Positions 26,008-36,470 of a stretch of 64,000 nucleotides of DNA are shown one piece after another. Origin of the DNA: Paracoccus sp. IB05 (GTDB lineage: Bacteria; Pseudomonadota; Alphaproteobacteria; Rhodobacterales; Rhodobacteraceae); NCBI RefSeq assembly GCF_016405985.1, contig NZ_JAEFCF010000002.1:1-64000 (forward strand). The letters are read 5' to 3'. A program made the translations under genes and the position numbers. Every line of letters begins with the position of its first letter. Within the stretch, counting starts at the first letter, position 1. The notes beneath the pieces were generated by a model. The model searched no databases, had not been told where the DNA came from, and saw only the letters and a list, made by a program, of their open reading frames with translations.

Positions 26008-27540
26008 TCAGGTGGCCCGGCGCAGGATTTCATCCGGCGTGATCACCGGATCCGAGGCCTCTTCGGCCTCGTCAGGCTGCACCACCGGCGCGCTGGTCCC
26101 GATCACCTCGGCCTCTTCGGGTTCCGGCAGACTGACCAATTCCGGCGTCGGTGCCGGGCGTGTCGCCGCGAACAAGAGCGGCGCGAGGCCGGCACTGGTC
26201 GCAGGGCGGCTGCCCTGGATGCCATCGGGCTCGCGCCAGGACAGGGTGTCGAAACCGCTGCACGAGGCACAGATCGGCACCCATTGCGCATGGACGGTGC
26301 CGCATTTGTCGCAGACCCATTCCGGCCCGCGCGACGCCGCAAGGGCGCGGGCAAGCACCCCGCGAACCTCTTCATCCGGGGCGCCCATGCCGCGTTCGGC
26401 CGCCGCCAAGATCGCAAGCGAGCGCTGCGTCGGGTGGTCCACCGGGATGGCTGCAAGCGCCGCTTTCGCGCCCCGGAAATCCTCGGCGGCCAGCAAAAGC
26501 TCTGCCTCGGTCAGCCGGCTTTCCTCGTGATCCGGGCGCGATGCCAGAAAGGCGCGGAAACGTTTCAGCCGCTGCTCCGCCGTCTCGGAGGGTTCAATGG
26601 CCGCGAAAGCCGCCGCCAGATCGGGATGAGGCTGTGCCTCCCAGGCCTTTTTCAGAACCCGGGCCGCGCTTTTGCTGTCGCCCTTCGCCACCAGCGCCCG
26701 CGCCGCGATCACCGCCGCGGGGATCAGGTCGGGCGAGAGCTTGTTGGCCTCGATCGCCGCCTCGCGCGCCTCGATCGTCGATCCCTCATCCAGCACCGTC
26801 TTCGCCTCTTGCAGCGCCAGCAGCGCGTCCCGGCGCCGATAGACCGAGCGCGGCAATTCCCCCGAGCGCAGCTTTTGCGACAACGTCCCCCGCGCGCCGG
26901 CCCAGTCGCCCCCTTCGGCCTGAAGCTTCAGCAAAACGTCCTGGGTCTCGGAATGTTTCGGCTTCAGGGCCAGCGCCTGTTCCGCGAGTTTCAGCGCGGT
27001 CGCGGTATCGCCTGACGCCAGCTTCTGCCGCATCAGCCCCCGCACCGCGACAAACCGCGTCTGTTCATCCGCCAAAAGCGCCTTCCAGGCCTCGGTCGCG
27101 GCGCGGCCATCCCCGGCGGCCTCGGCGGCCTGGGCGGTCAGAAGCCGCGTGAGTTCCGGCTTTTGCAGCAGGCGTTCGGCGGTACGGGCACGGGCCAGCG
27201 CGGTATTCGGCTCGCCCGAGGCCAGGGCGATCAGACCGTCCGAAAGCGCGGCATAGCCGCGACGCTCGCGGTTGCGGTCGAAATAGCGGCTGATCGCCGT
27301 CTCGTCGCCGTTGAGAAACCGCAGCACGGCGAACAAAAGCCCGACCAGTTTCAGCCCGAGCCAGACCAGCACCACCGCCAGCAGCAGCACAACCAGTGCC
27401 GCGAGCGGGTTCAGGGTGAACTCCTGATCAAAAGCCCAGAGCCGCACCGTCCCGCCCTGTTCGGACATGCCGCCGGCGACCACCGCCAGCAGGGTCACCA
27501 GACCAAGGAACACCGCAATTTTGACCAGCGACCAGAGCAT
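26008..27540 (-). CDS. hemY: HemY-like TPR membrane protein
   Basis: 510 aa inner-membrane protein with two N-terminal transmembrane segments (about 6-24 and 46-72), then helical TPR-like repeats. A later stretch contains a zinc-ribbon-like Cys quartet (CDKC...CASC, near 410-430). HemY of this family is encoded next to hemD in many proteobacteria and its exact job in haem synthesis or assembly is uncertain. It is not the eukaryote-type protoporphyrinogen oxidase. It starts 10 bp downstream of the Mic60 gene with a strong GGAGGG site. The C-terminal Cys segment is typical of alphaproteobacterial members. Confidence 0.85.
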   Translation of the reverse strand: MLWSLVKIAVFLGLVTLLAVVAGGMSEQGGTVRLWAFDQEFTLNPLAALVVLLLAVVLVWLGLKLVGLLFAVLRFLNGDETAISRYFDRNRERRGYAALSDGLIALASGEPNTALARARTAERLLQKPELTRLLTAQAAEAAGDGRAATEAWKALLADEQTRFVAVRGLMRQKLASGDTATALKLAEQALALKPKHSETQDVLLKLQAEGGDWAGARGTLSQKLRSGELPRSVYRRRDALLALQEAKTVLDEGSTIEAREAAIEANKLSPDLIPAAVIAARALVAKGDSKSAARVLKKAWEAQPHPDLAAAFAAIEPSETAEQRLKRFRAFLASRPDHEESRLTEAELLLAAEDFRGAKAALAAIPVDHPTQRSLAILAAAERGMGAPDEEVRGVLARALAASRGPEWVCDKCGTVHAQWVPICASCSGFDTLSWREPDGIQGSRPATSAGLAPLLFAATRPAPTPELVSLPEPEEAEVIGTSAPVVQPDEAEEASDPVITPDEILRRAT

Positions 27541-27550
27541 GATGCCCTCC

Positions 27551-28693
27551 TTACGGCTTCAGCGCGGCAAGCGCCGCTTCGGCATCAATGCGCGCCTGGG
27601 CCTGCAAAACCCAGGGCTCCATCGCCGCCTGCCCCTCGGGGGGAAGGCCCTTCAACTCCGTCAGCGCCGCCGGCAGATCTCCGGCGCCAACCGCCGCCTC
27701 GGCGCGCGACAGCACCGCATCGGGGTCGGTTCCCTGCTGCGGCGTCAGTGAGCGCTGGCCGGTGGTGACGCGCAAAAGCGAAAGCGCGCGGTCGCCGAAA
27801 CCACCCGCCTCAGCGGCACGCAGCGAAATATCCAGCGCTTCGCGCGCCGCCTCGGGGAAACTCGCGGCAAGCTGTTGCACGCCGGGCAGGCCATCCGCCG
27901 CATGGGCGCCAAGCGCCTGCGGCACCTCTGTCGTACCAAGCGCGGTCAGCGCATCGGCATAGGGCTGGCCGTTTTTCACCGCCTCATTCAGCGTGATCCA
28001 GGCCGCATCCCGCAGCGCCGCCTGGCGCGTGGCCTCCGCCGCACGCTCGGCCTCGGCCGCGACCTCGCTGGCGCGGGCATCCAGTTCAGCGGTGATCTGC
28101 TGGCGCAGGGCATCGGCATCCATCTGACCGCCGGGCTGACCGGCAGGCGCATTTTTCAGCGCATCAACCTCGGCTTTCAGCGCCGCAAAGGCTGCGGGCG
28201 GGATCGTGCCGTCCGGCAAAGCCTCGGCCTGAGCCCGCGCCTGCGCGTCAAGCCCGTCAATCCGCCCGGCCAGCGCAGATAGCTGTTCGCCAACCGCCCG
28301 GGCCGCGCTGTCAGCCGCCGCCGCCGCATCGCTTGCCGCCTTGCTGGCGCTGGCGGCGGTCTGGCCCTGTTCGGTCACCTGCGCCCCAAGCCGCGCAATC
28401 CCGGCCTCGATCGCTTCGGCATCGAGATCGGCCCTGAGGCCAAAAACGTTGTAATGCGACAGGCCAAACCCCAGGGCCGCAGCGACGACGCCACCCAGAA
28501 AGGGCGCAACAAAGCCGCCCCTGCGTGGTGGTGGCGCGCGATACATGCCCGCAGTCGCGGGATCGACGGGCTGAGGTTCCACTTCGGTTGCAACTGCCGC
28601 GACCGCTTCTGCCGGCGCCGCATCCTTCGCATCTGGCGAAATGGCTGCGGTGGCCTCGCCCGTCACCCGAGCCGGATCTTCTTCCACTGCCAT
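27551..28693 (-). CDS. Alphaproteobacterial Mic60/mitofilin-family protein
   Basis: 380 aa protein with an acidic, Ala-Pro-rich N-terminus, one transmembrane helix at about 61-79, then a long Ala/Gln/Glu-rich coiled coil (roughly 85-230). A compact C-terminal mitofilin-like domain follows, ending in EAALAALKP. This layout, and the position between hemD and hemY, is that of alphaproteobacterial Mic60, the bacterial relative of the mitochondrial cristae-junction protein. It is presumed to shape intracytoplasmic membrane and to bridge to the outer membrane. The gene lies between hemD (75 bp) and hemY (10 bp). Confidence 0.85.
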   Translation of the reverse strand: MAVEEDPARVTGEATAAISPDAKDAAPAEAVAAVATEVEPQPVDPATAGMYRAPPPRRGGFVAPFLGGVVAAALGFGLSHYNVFGLRADLDAEAIEAGIARLGAQVTEQGQTAASASKAASDAAAAADSAARAVGEQLSALAGRIDGLDAQARAQAEALPDGTIPPAAFAALKAEVDALKNAPAGQPGGQMDADALRQQITAELDARASEVAAEAERAAEATRQAALRDAAWITLNEAVKNGQPYADALTALGTTEVPQALGAHAADGLPGVQQLAASFPEAAREALDISLRAAEAGGFGDRALSLLRVTTGQRSLTPQQGTDPDAVLSRAEAAVGAGDLPAALTELKGLPPEGQAAMEPWVLQAQARIDAEAALAALKP

Positions 28694-28768
28694 TCAGGGT
28701 CACTCCGTCAGACGCGTTCCGATATGCCTGCAAGGTAAGCCCCAGGCCCCCCTCTGTTCAACCCGCAG

Positions 28769-29491
28769 TCAGCCCGCAAGCGGCGGAAAGCAGCGGGCAA
28801 TCGCCGCAATCATCGACGGCCCGTCCGGTCGCACCGCGACCAGCGCCAGATCGGCCAGCGTCTCTGGCAGAATCAGCCGCGCATTCTCGCTGATGACCAC
28901 CGGCTGCAGATGCGACAAAGGCAGCCCTTCAGCCGCCTCAAGGAAAAGCCGCGCCGAACGCGGTGAAAACAACGGCAGGATCAGAGGCTCGCCCGACGCA
29001 ATCGCGGCCCGCGCGGGGGCGGTCAGCGGACAGGCGCGCTGGCGGTACACCACCAGCGAGGTGACCTTGCGCCCGAAAGGCACAAGGGCTGCCCCAAGAT
29101 CAGCCGCCCGGTCCTCACCATGCAGGTATAAAAGCCGGTCCTCCTGCCGCGAGAGGATCAGCCGGACAAGATCCCCGGCATCTCCCCCCGCCGAAACAGT
29201 CTCTATGCCGGCCTTTTTAGCCACTTCTGCCGTGCGATCGCCAACGCAGATGGCACGCGGCGGAAGCTGCGCGCCCCCTGCCTGCAAGCGCAAAGCCGCA
29301 AGCGCGCCAGCCTCTGATGTCAGCACCAGCGCCTGGAAATCCCCGTCCGGAAACGTCGGCGCCAAATACTCCGGCAGCATCAGAGGCGAGGCGATCACCC
29401 GCGCCCGATCCCCGAAACTGGCCGTGAGCTCGGCAGTGAAACGGGTTGCCTGAGGCTCCGGACGGGTGTTGAGGATGATCTGGGACGGCAT
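28769..29491 (-). CDS. hemD: Uroporphyrinogen-III synthase
   Basis: 240 aa enzyme that cyclises hydroxymethylbilane to uroporphyrinogen III in tetrapyrrole synthesis. The opening ILNTRPEPQATRFTAEL and the later LVVYRQRAC, PLFSPRSARLFLE segments are typical. I chose the ATG at 29491, which has GGAGAGG 9 nt upstream. The longer reading from 29533 adds 14 residues without a ribosome site. It is divergent from tsaD and heads the hemD-Mic60-hemY cluster. Sequence conservation in this family is low, so the genomic order helps the call. Confidence 0.88.
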   Translation of the reverse strand: MPSQIILNTRPEPQATRFTAELTASFGDRARVIASPLMLPEYLAPTFPDGDFQALVLTSEAGALAALRLQAGGAQLPPRAICVGDRTAEVAKKAGIETVSAGGDAGDLVRLILSRQEDRLLYLHGEDRAADLGAALVPFGRKVTSLVVYRQRACPLTAPARAAIASGEPLILPLFSPRSARLFLEAAEGLPLSHLQPVVISENARLILPETLADLALVAVRPDGPSMIAAIARCFPPLAG

Positions 29492-29609
29492 GCGCCGGGG
29501 CCTCTCCGCGCTGGCTGGATTGTCTTCCGGCATTGTCTGATGCCGGGGCGGATGCTACCTGCAGGAAGGGTCGCGCCACAAGCCGCGCCGCCCGGGAATG
29601 CCAGGCGCC

Positions 29610-30692
29610 ATGACGGAAACGACGATCTTTCTCGGGATTGAATCAAGCTGCGATGATACGGCGGCCGCAATCGTGCGTCGCCATGCCACAGGCGAAGCCG
29701 AAATCCTGTCTTCGGTGGTCGAGGGCCAGGCAACATTGCACGCGCCCTTTGGCGGCGTGGTTCCTGAAATCGCCGCCCGTGCCCATGCTGAACGGCTGGA
29801 CTACGCGGTTGAGGCCGCCTTGCGCGAGGCGGGCCTCGGGCTGCGTGACCTTGACGGAATCGCGGTCACGGCGGGGCCCGGCCTGATTGGCGGGCTTTTA
29901 TCGGGGCTGATGCTGGCAAAGGGCCTCGCCGCGGCAACCGGCCTGCCTCTGGTCGCAGTGAACCACCTCGCCGGCCATGCGCTGACGCCACGGCTGACCG
30001 ATGGCATCGCCTATCCCTATCTCATGCTGCTCGTCTCGGGCGGGCATTGCCAGTTCCTTGCGGTCGAAGGGCCGGAAGATTTCCGCCGCCTTGGCTCCAC
30101 CATTGATGATGCCCCAGGCGAAGCCTTTGACAAGATCGCGAAACTCCTCGGCCTGCCGCAGCCAGGCGGGCCGCATGTTGAACGCGAAGCCGCCTTGGGC
30201 GATGCAAAACGGTTCCGTTTTCCGCGCCCTCTGCTGGATCGGCCGGGCTGCGATCTGTCTTTCTCGGGGCTGAAAACCGCTGTGCTGCGCGCACGCGATG
30301 CGATCATCGCAGAGAAAGGCGGGCTGATGCTGCAAGATCGCCGCGATCTTTGCGCCGGGTTTCAGGAGGCCGTGGCCTCGGTTCTGGCCGAAAAGACCCG
30401 CCGCGCGCTGGAGCTTTTTCCCGCACCGGTGCTGGCCGTGGCGGGCGGCGTTGCGGCAAATCAGGCCATTCGGGCAAGGTTAGAGACTGTTTGTGATGCC
30501 GCCGGCGCGCGTTTCCTGGCGCCTCCTTTGCGGCTTTGTACCGATAATGGCGCGATGATCGCCTGGGCCGGGATCGAGCGTTTCCTCTCTGGCGCGGAAG
30601 ACAGATCGGCCCTTATCGCCCGCTCGCGCTGGCCGCTGGATGAAAGCGCGGCGCCGATGCTGGGATCCGGGAAACGGGGGGCGAAGGCATGA
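29610..30692 (+). CDS. tsaD: tRNA N6-adenosine threonylcarbamoyltransferase
   Basis: 360 aa Kae1/TsaD protein that transfers threonylcarbamoyl to A37 of ANN-decoding tRNAs, with TsaB and TsaE. It has the N-terminal [14 protein letters not shown] motif, the metal-binding VNHLAGH (H119, H123), SGGHCQF, and [12 protein letters not shown] near the C-terminus. The ATG at 29610 gives the usual N-terminus; an upstream ATG at 29598 adds four residues. The gpsA start overlaps its stop (ATGA), a common alphaproteobacterial arrangement. Confidence 0.95.
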   Translation: MTETTIFLGIESSCDDTAAAIVRRHATGEAEILSSVVEGQATLHAPFGGVVPEIAARAHAERLDYAVEAALREAGLGLRDLDGIAVTAGPGLIGGLLSGLMLAKGLAAATGLPLVAVNHLAGHALTPRLTDGIAYPYLMLLVSGGHCQFLAVEGPEDFRRLGSTIDDAPGEAFDKIAKLLGLPQPGGPHVEREAALGDAKRFRFPRPLLDRPGCDLSFSGLKTAVLRARDAIIAEKGGLMLQDRRDLCAGFQEAVASVLAEKTRRALELFPAPVLAVAGGVAANQAIRARLETVCDAAGARFLAPPLRLCTDNGAMIAWAGIERFLSGAEDRSALIARSRWPLDESAAPMLGSGKRGAKA

Positions 30693-31639
30693 TCGGAATC
30701 GCAGGCGCCGGGGCTTTCGGAGTGGCCCTTGCGGTCACGCTCGCCAAAGACGGGCGCGAGGTGCGGCTCTGGGCCCGCGATGCCGGGGCCCGCGCGCGGA
30801 TGCGCGCGCAGCGCGAGGCGGATAAGCTGCCGGGGATCGCGCTGCCGGAAGGCATCCTGATCCAGGACGGGCTGGCGGATCTGGCAAAATGCGAGGCGGT
30901 TCTTCTGGCCATGCCGATGCAGGCGATGCGCGGTTTTCTTGCCGAGGCGCCGGAACTTCTGAACACCGACCTCGTCGCCTGTTCCAAGGGCATTGACCTG
31001 ACCACGCTGCAGGGGCCCGCCGAAGTGATGGCGGGGGCGGGGGCGAGCGGGGCGAAAGCCGTGCTGACCGGCCCGAGCTTTGCCGCTGATATCGCGCGCG
31101 GCCTGCCGACGGCACTGACCCTTGCCTGTGATTGCCCGCGCGCCGAGGCTTTGCAACATCTGCTGTCGACCCAGACCTTGCGGCTTTACCGCAGCGATGA
31201 TGTGACCGGCGCGCAGCTGGGCGGCGCGCTGAAAAACGTGATCGCGATTGCGGCCGGCGTGGTGATCGGCGCCGGGTTTGGCGATTCCGCCCGCGCCGCG
31301 CTGATCACCCGGGGCTATGCCGAGATGAGCCGGCTTGCGGTCGCCCTTGGCGCACGCGCCGAGACGCTGGCCGGCCTCTCGGGCCTGGGCGATCTGATCC
31401 TGACCTGCACCTCGGAACAGTCGCGGAATTTCTCGCATGGGCTGGCGCTTGGTCAGGGCCGCGAGGCGGCGAAGGCCACCGTCGAAGGCGTTGCGACCGC
31501 CCAGGCGGCCACGCGGCTCGCGCGTGAAAAGAAGATCGACATGCCGGTGACGACCATGGTCGCGCGGCTGGTCGCAGGTGAAACCAATCTGGGAGAAGCG
31601 GTCAGGGACCTGATGTCGCGCCCGCTGAAACAGGAGTGA
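30689..31639 (+). CDS. gpsA: Glycerol-3-phosphate dehydrogenase [NAD(P)+]
   Basis: 316 aa cytoplasmic dehydrogenase that makes sn-glycerol-3-phosphate from dihydroxyacetone phosphate for phospholipid synthesis. The Rossmann motif GAGAFG is at 6-11, followed by [18 protein letters not shown], the catalytic-lysine segment [14 protein letters not shown], and [18 protein letters not shown]. Length is normal. It overlaps tsaD by 4 bp and is followed 3 bp later by the YciI gene. Confidence 0.95.
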   Translation: MIGIAGAGAFGVALAVTLAKDGREVRLWARDAGARARMRAQREADKLPGIALPEGILIQDGLADLAKCEAVLLAMPMQAMRGFLAEAPELLNTDLVACSKGIDLTTLQGPAEVMAGAGASGAKAVLTGPSFAADIARGLPTALTLACDCPRAEALQHLLSTQTLRLYRSDDVTGAQLGGALKNVIAIAAGVVIGAGFGDSARAALITRGYAEMSRLAVALGARAETLAGLSGLGDLILTCTSEQSRNFSHGLALGQGREAAKATVEGVATAQAATRLAREKKIDMPVTTMVARLVAGETNLGEAVRDLMSRPLKQE

Positions 31640-31642
31640 GAC

Positions 31643-31915
31643 ATGCGCGCAGCCCTGATCTGCATCGACAAGCCGGGCCATCTCGAGACCCGCAAGGCCA
31701 ATCGTGACGCCCATCTGGCCTATATCGCCGGGACCGGTATCGTCGAGATGGCCGGTCCGTTTCTGGACAGCGATGGCGCGATGATCGGGAGCCTGGTGAT
31801 CCTGACCGTTGACAGCCTTGATCAGGCCAGGGCCTGGGCTGCGGCGGATCCTTACGCGAAGGCCGGGTTGTTCCAGGATGTGACCATCCGCGAATGGAAA
31901 AAGGTGATCGGATGA
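31643..31915 (+). CDS. YciI-family protein
   Basis: 90 aa ferredoxin-like-fold protein of the YciI/YCII family. It keeps the His-Asp pair of the family (His in RDAHLAYI near 27, Asp in AADPY near 70) that forms a putative active site. Its reaction is unknown; some homologues act in dehalogenation or small-molecule turnover. It sits between gpsA and an EVE-domain gene, with 3 bp and an overlapping ATGA, so it is co-translated with them. The gpsA-YciI-EVE order is probably conserved in relatives. Confidence 0.88.
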   Translation: MRAALICIDKPGHLETRKANRDAHLAYIAGTGIVEMAGPFLDSDGAMIGSLVILTVDSLDQARAWAAADPYAKAGLFQDVTIREWKKVIG

Positions 31916-32331
31916 ATTACTGGCTTTTCAAATCCGAACCCGACACCTGGTCCTGGGATGCCCAGGTTGCCAAAGGTGACACCGGCGAGGAATGGAACGG
32001 CGTGCGGAACTACCAGGCGCGCAACAATATGCGGGCGATGAAAATCGGCGATCGCGGCTTTTTCTACCATTCGAATATCGGCAAGGAAGTGGTGGGCATT
32101 GTCGAGGTCTGCCGCGAAAGCGCGCCCGACAGCACCACCGAAGATCCCCGCTGGGACTGCGTCTGGATCAGGGCGATCAAACCGCTGAAACGCCATATCA
32201 CGCTGGATGAGGCCAAGGTGACCCCGGGTCTGGAACAGATGATTCTGGTGAACAATACGCGGCTCTCAGTTCAGCCGGTCAGCCCCCAGGAATGGGAAAT
32301 CATCTGCCTTATGGGTGGGGTTGAGCCGTAA
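31912..32331 (+). CDS. EVE-domain protein
   Basis: 139 aa PUA-like EVE domain, starting MNYWLFKSEPDTW, with GVRNYQARNNMRAMKIGDRGFFYHS and the WIRAIKPL core. EVE domains bind modified bases in nucleic acids; in many Proteobacteria the stand-alone copy is a housekeeping gene (thymocyte nuclear protein 1-like). The ATG at 31912 overlaps the YciI stop. An in-frame ATG at 31894 would lie inside YciI. The last gene of the tsaD-gpsA-YciI-EVE unit. Confidence 0.92.
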   Translation: MNYWLFKSEPDTWSWDAQVAKGDTGEEWNGVRNYQARNNMRAMKIGDRGFFYHSNIGKEVVGIVEVCRESAPDSTTEDPRWDCVWIRAIKPLKRHITLDEAKVTPGLEQMILVNNTRLSVQPVSPQEWEIICLMGGVEP

Positions 32332-32448
32332 GAAATCCGGAGGGCCCCGCACCCCTGCAGGACCCTCCTTCCACCCCACATGCACCCCGCAGGTGTTGAA
32401 ATTAAGGTCCCGGGCTTCTGCCGCCGACAGGGTTACAGTGACAGAAAA

Positions 32449-32480
32449 GGGCGCTTCGGACAAATCCGAAGCGCCCTTCA
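32449..32480. terminator. Bidirectional Rho-independent terminator
   Basis: Perfect 12-bp stem GGGCGCTTCGGA (32449-32460) / TCCGAAGCGCCC (32465-32476) with a 4-nt loop. It is followed by TTCATTT on the plus strand and by TTTTCTG on the minus strand. It separates the convergent EVE and MFS genes. The 117 bp before it show no other feature. Confidence 0.85.
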
Positions 32481-32501
32481 TTTATCGCAAATTCAACAGG
32501 T

Positions 32502-33704
32502 TCAGTGGGTGACGCGCGGATTGGGCAGGAAGATCGCGACGACGCCGATCAAAGGCAGGAAGGCGCAGATCTTGTAGACGGTGATGATGCCATATTCATC
32601 GGCCAGCACGCCAAGCGCCGCCGCCCCGATGGCTGCGATGCCAAAGGCCAGCCCGAACAGAAGCCCGGCGACCATGCCGGTATTTTGCGGCATCAGATCC
32701 TGGGCATAGACCACCATCGCCGGGAAGGCCGAGGCCAGCATCAGACCCGCCACCGAAGCCACGATCACATTCGGGATCAGGGGCAGCCAGGGCAGCACGA
32801 TGGTCAGCGGCAGGATCCCAAAGATCGACCAGAGAATCACCTTCCGCCGCCCGATCTTGTCGCCGATCGGGCCACCGATGATCGTCCCTGCCGCCACGGC
32901 AGAGAGGAAGATGAAGAGGCAGACCTGGGCCTGTTCAGCCGGAATGGCAAACTGCTTCATCAGGTAGAAAGTGTAGTAGCTGGAGAAGCTGACCGAATAG
33001 ATGAACTTCGACATCATCAGCAGGATCAGCAGGAACATGCCGCGACGCACCACCTCGGGCGGCAGCGGCACCACGGTCTTCAGCCGCGTCTTGCGCGCAA
33101 CCAGCCGGCCGGCACCCACCTGAGTATACCAGCGCCCGACCGCTGCCAGCAGCAGCATCCCCGCCAGCGCGACCCCGGCGAAAAGCTGGATCGACAACTG
33201 GCCCTGGGCCATGACCACAAAGGCCGCCGCCAGGGGCCCGAGCGCCGTGCCGGCATTACCGCCGACCTGGAACAGGCTTTGCGCAAAACCCGGTCGCATC
33301 CCCGCTGCCAGCCGCGCGATGCGCGAGCTCTCAGGATGGAAGATGGCCGAGCCCAGCCCGACCAGCGCGACCGACCACAGGATCATCGCGAAACTGGTGG
33401 CATGGGCGAGCGCGATCAGCCCGACCCCGGTCGACAGCATCCCGAGCGACAGCGCATAGGGCATCGGCCGCCGGTCCGTGTAATAGCCGACCAGCGGTTG
33501 CAAGATCGAACCAACCCCCTGAAAAACAAGCGTAATCAACCCGATCTGGGTAAAGCTCAGCGAGAATTTCTCCTCGAAGAGCGGGAAGGAAGCCGGGATA
33601 AGGCTTTGCATCAGGTCATTGAGAAGATGACCCATAGAGACGGCGAGCACGATCGGAACCACCGTGGTTTCCACGGTTGTGCTGCTTTGGACATTGGTGG
33701 ACAT
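32502..33704 (-). CDS. MFS transporter, fosmidomycin-resistance (Fsr)-like
   Basis: 400 aa major-facilitator exporter with about 12 hydrophobic segments. The opening SMGHLLNDLMQSLIPASFPLF and the following TQIGLITLVFQGVGSILQPLVGYYTDRRP are typical of the Fsr branch, and AQSLFQVGGNAGTALGPLAAA is the central signature. The family exports fosmidomycin and other small molecules, but the native substrate is unknown. I prefer the ATG at 33704; the longer start at 33740 lies inside a strong hairpin. The gene is bounded by the terminator at 32449-32480. Confidence 0.88.
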   Translation of the reverse strand: MSTNVQSSTTVETTVVPIVLAVSMGHLLNDLMQSLIPASFPLFEEKFSLSFTQIGLITLVFQGVGSILQPLVGYYTDRRPMPYALSLGMLSTGVGLIALAHATSFAMILWSVALVGLGSAIFHPESSRIARLAAGMRPGFAQSLFQVGGNAGTALGPLAAAFVVMAQGQLSIQLFAGVALAGMLLLAAVGRWYTQVGAGRLVARKTRLKTVVPLPPEVVRRGMFLLILLMMSKFIYSVSFSSYYTFYLMKQFAIPAEQAQVCLFIFLSAVAAGTIIGGPIGDKIGRRKVILWSIFGILPLTIVLPWLPLIPNVIVASVAGLMLASAFPAMVVYAQDLMPQNTGMVAGLLFGLAFGIAAIGAAALGVLADEYGIITVYKICAFLPLIGVVAIFLPNPRVTH

Positions 33705-33724
33705 GACGACCTGCGCGAAAACAG

Positions 33725-33751
33725 AAAGCCGCGTCACCATGACGCGGCTTT
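33725..33751 (-). promoter_or_regulatory. Perfect 12-bp hairpin in the leader of the MFS gene (possible attenuator)
   Basis: AAAGCCGCGTCA (33725-33736) and TGACGCGGCTTT (33740-33751) pair perfectly around a 3-nt loop. Read leftwards, the stem is followed by CTGTTTTC, like a weak intrinsic terminator, before the MFS start at 33704. It could be an attenuator, a terminator for upstream transcription, or an operator. Confidence 0.5.
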
Positions 33752-33814
33752 AAGAGAATGACAATCTGTCGGATTGATCCGGTTACAATCCCGGGATGAT
33801 CCGGACAGGGGTGA

Positions 33815-34156
33815 TCAGGCGTATACGGCTTCTTTGCCGAAATGCTTCACCAGCAGATAATAGAACACGGCGCGGAATTTGTTGCGCTCGGATTTACCAT
33901 AGGTCTCGATCGCGGCATTGATGCCTTCATCCAGCGCCGCGCTGTCGGCAAGGCCCAGCTTCTTGATCAGGAAGCTGGCTTTCACCCGGGCCAGCTCTTC
34001 CGGATCCGAGGCTGCAACGGTCGAGGCATCCGCGTTGTAAATCGTCGGGCCACAGCCGATCGTGACCCTGGTAAGAAGGTCCAGATCCGGCGTTACGCCG
34101 CATTTGTTCTTGAGATCGTCGGCATATTTGGCGATCAGTTCGTCCCGCTTGCCCAT
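33815..34156 (-). CDS. DUF2853-family protein
   Basis: 113 aa small cytoplasmic protein of the DUF2853 family. It begins MGKRDELIAKYADDLKNKCGV and contains VTIGCGPTIYNADASTVA; the C-terminus is helical (FRAVFYYLLVKHFGKEA). The function is unknown; family members are frequent in Rhodobacterales and in some Bacteroidetes. I chose the ATG at 34156, after GAGGACAGCT; a longer reading from 34192 adds a basic stretch across a hairpin. No partner gene is evident. Confidence 0.88.
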   Translation of the reverse strand: MGKRDELIAKYADDLKNKCGVTPDLDLLTRVTIGCGPTIYNADASTVAASDPEELARVKASFLIKKLGLADSAALDEGINAAIETYGKSERNKFRAVFYYLLVKHFGKEAVYA

Positions 34157-34180
34157 AGCTGTCCTCGCTATTTTCCCAGA

Positions 34181-34199
34181 AAACCCCCGCAATGCGGGG
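34181..34199 (-). terminator. Hairpin before the DUF2853 gene
   Basis: GCGGGG (34194-34199) and CCCCGC (34185-34190) pair around a 3-nt loop, followed leftwards by GTTTTC. It could be a second terminator after ahcY or an attenuator in the DUF2853 leader. Confidence 0.4.
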
Positions 34200-34240
34200 T
34201 CGCGGCAGAGTTTAGGCGGTCAGACTCAAACGGCAATGGG

Positions 34241-34275
34241 AAAAAATGACGCCCCGCCTCAGAAAGAGACGGGGC
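34241..34275 (-). terminator. Rho-independent terminator of ahcY
   Basis: On the minus strand a 10-bp stem with one mismatch (34266-34275 with 34251-34260) is followed by GTCA and a run of six T (34241-34246 read in reverse). It lies 28 bp after the ahcY stop. Confidence 0.8.
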
Positions 34276-34302
34276 GCGCGCGCATTCACAGCGTGTAAGC
34301 GA

Positions 34303-35691
<1,389 letters not shown>

Positions 35692-35737
35692 ACTTCTCTC
35701 CTGAACCTGACCGCTGAACCTTGTCGGCGCCCCCTTA

Positions 35738-35750
35738 CCATTGGCAATGG
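35738..35750. promoter_or_regulatory. Short palindrome upstream of ahcY
   Basis: CCATTG and CAATGG flank a central G at 35738-35750, 47 bp upstream of the ahcY start, in the divergent region with the HD hydrolase gene. It is a candidate operator only; no regulator is named by the sequence. Confidence 0.25.
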
Positions 35751-35867
35751 AAACGGGCAATAAGATGCTTCGGGCACGGGCCGGGACCCGCCGTAATGCC
35801 CGCGTTCGGGCCTGTTTTCCGCTGCGCCCCGACCGAATTCCGGACAGGCTCGCGCAGGAGGCAGGGA

Positions 35868-36470
35868 ATGGCAGCGAAACAGGCACGGGCCTGGCAAAGG
35901 ATGCTCTCGGGGCGCCGGCTGGACCTGCTGGACCCGACGCCGATGGATATCGAGATTGCCGATATCGCCCATGGCCTTGCCTTTGTGGCGCGCTGGAACG
36001 GGCAGACGCGCGGCGACTGGCCCTATTCGGTCGCCGAACATTCGCTGCTGGTCGAGGCGATCTTTTCCCGCGCCAATCCCGGCATCGCGCCGCGCTGGCA
36101 ACTGGCGGCGCTGCTGCATGACGCGCCCGAATATGTGATCGGTGACATGATCAGCCCGGTGAAGGCCGCCGTCGGGCCGGGTTATGGCGAGCTCGACACA
36201 AGGCTGACGGCGGCGGTCCATCTGAAATTCGGTCTGCCTTCGATGCTGCCGGCGGCAATCAAGAAACAGATCAAGCTGGCCGATAATGTCTCGGCCTGGC
36301 TGGAGGCGGTGCAGATCGCCGGCTTTTCCGAGGCCGAGGCCAACCGGTTCTTCGGCCGCCCGGATCCGGTGCTGGCGCGCGGCCTTGAAATCGTCCTGCG
36401 CCCGCCGGCCGAGGTCCGGCGTGATTTCGTCAGCCGCCATGAAGCGCTTTTGACCCTGGCAGGCCAGTGA
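35868..36470 (+). CDS. HD-domain phosphohydrolase, YfbR-like
   Basis: 200 aa HD-family metal phosphohydrolase. It has [14 protein letters not shown] (H58), and the diagnostic HD pair [13 protein letters not shown] (H84, D85) with an early R/W-rich segment. Homologues include 5'-nucleotidases of the YfbR type. Substrate is unknown, but nucleotide monophosphate is likely. The start is ATG at 35868 after AGGAGGCAGGGA. Its 3' end overlaps the convergent response-regulator gene by 41 bp. Confidence 0.88.
   Translation: MAAKQARAWQRMLSGRRLDLLDPTPMDIEIADIAHGLAFVARWNGQTRGDWPYSVAEHSLLVEAIFSRANPGIAPRWQLAALLHDAPEYVIGDMISPVKAAVGPGYGELDTRLTAAVHLKFGLPSMLPAAIKKQIKLADNVSAWLEAVQIAGFSEAEANRFFGRPDPVLARGLEIVLRPPAEVRRDFVSRHEALLTLAGQ

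Noticed and set aside
32266-32481. Possible small gene between the EVE and MFS genes
   Set aside because: It overlaps the terminator hairpin, has no ribosome site, and its protein is Pro/Gly-rich without similarity to anything I recognise.
35692-35760. SAM/SAH-type riboswitch in the ahcY leader
   Set aside because: The leader does not match the SAM/SAH or SAH riboswitch cores that I know; only a short palindrome is seen.
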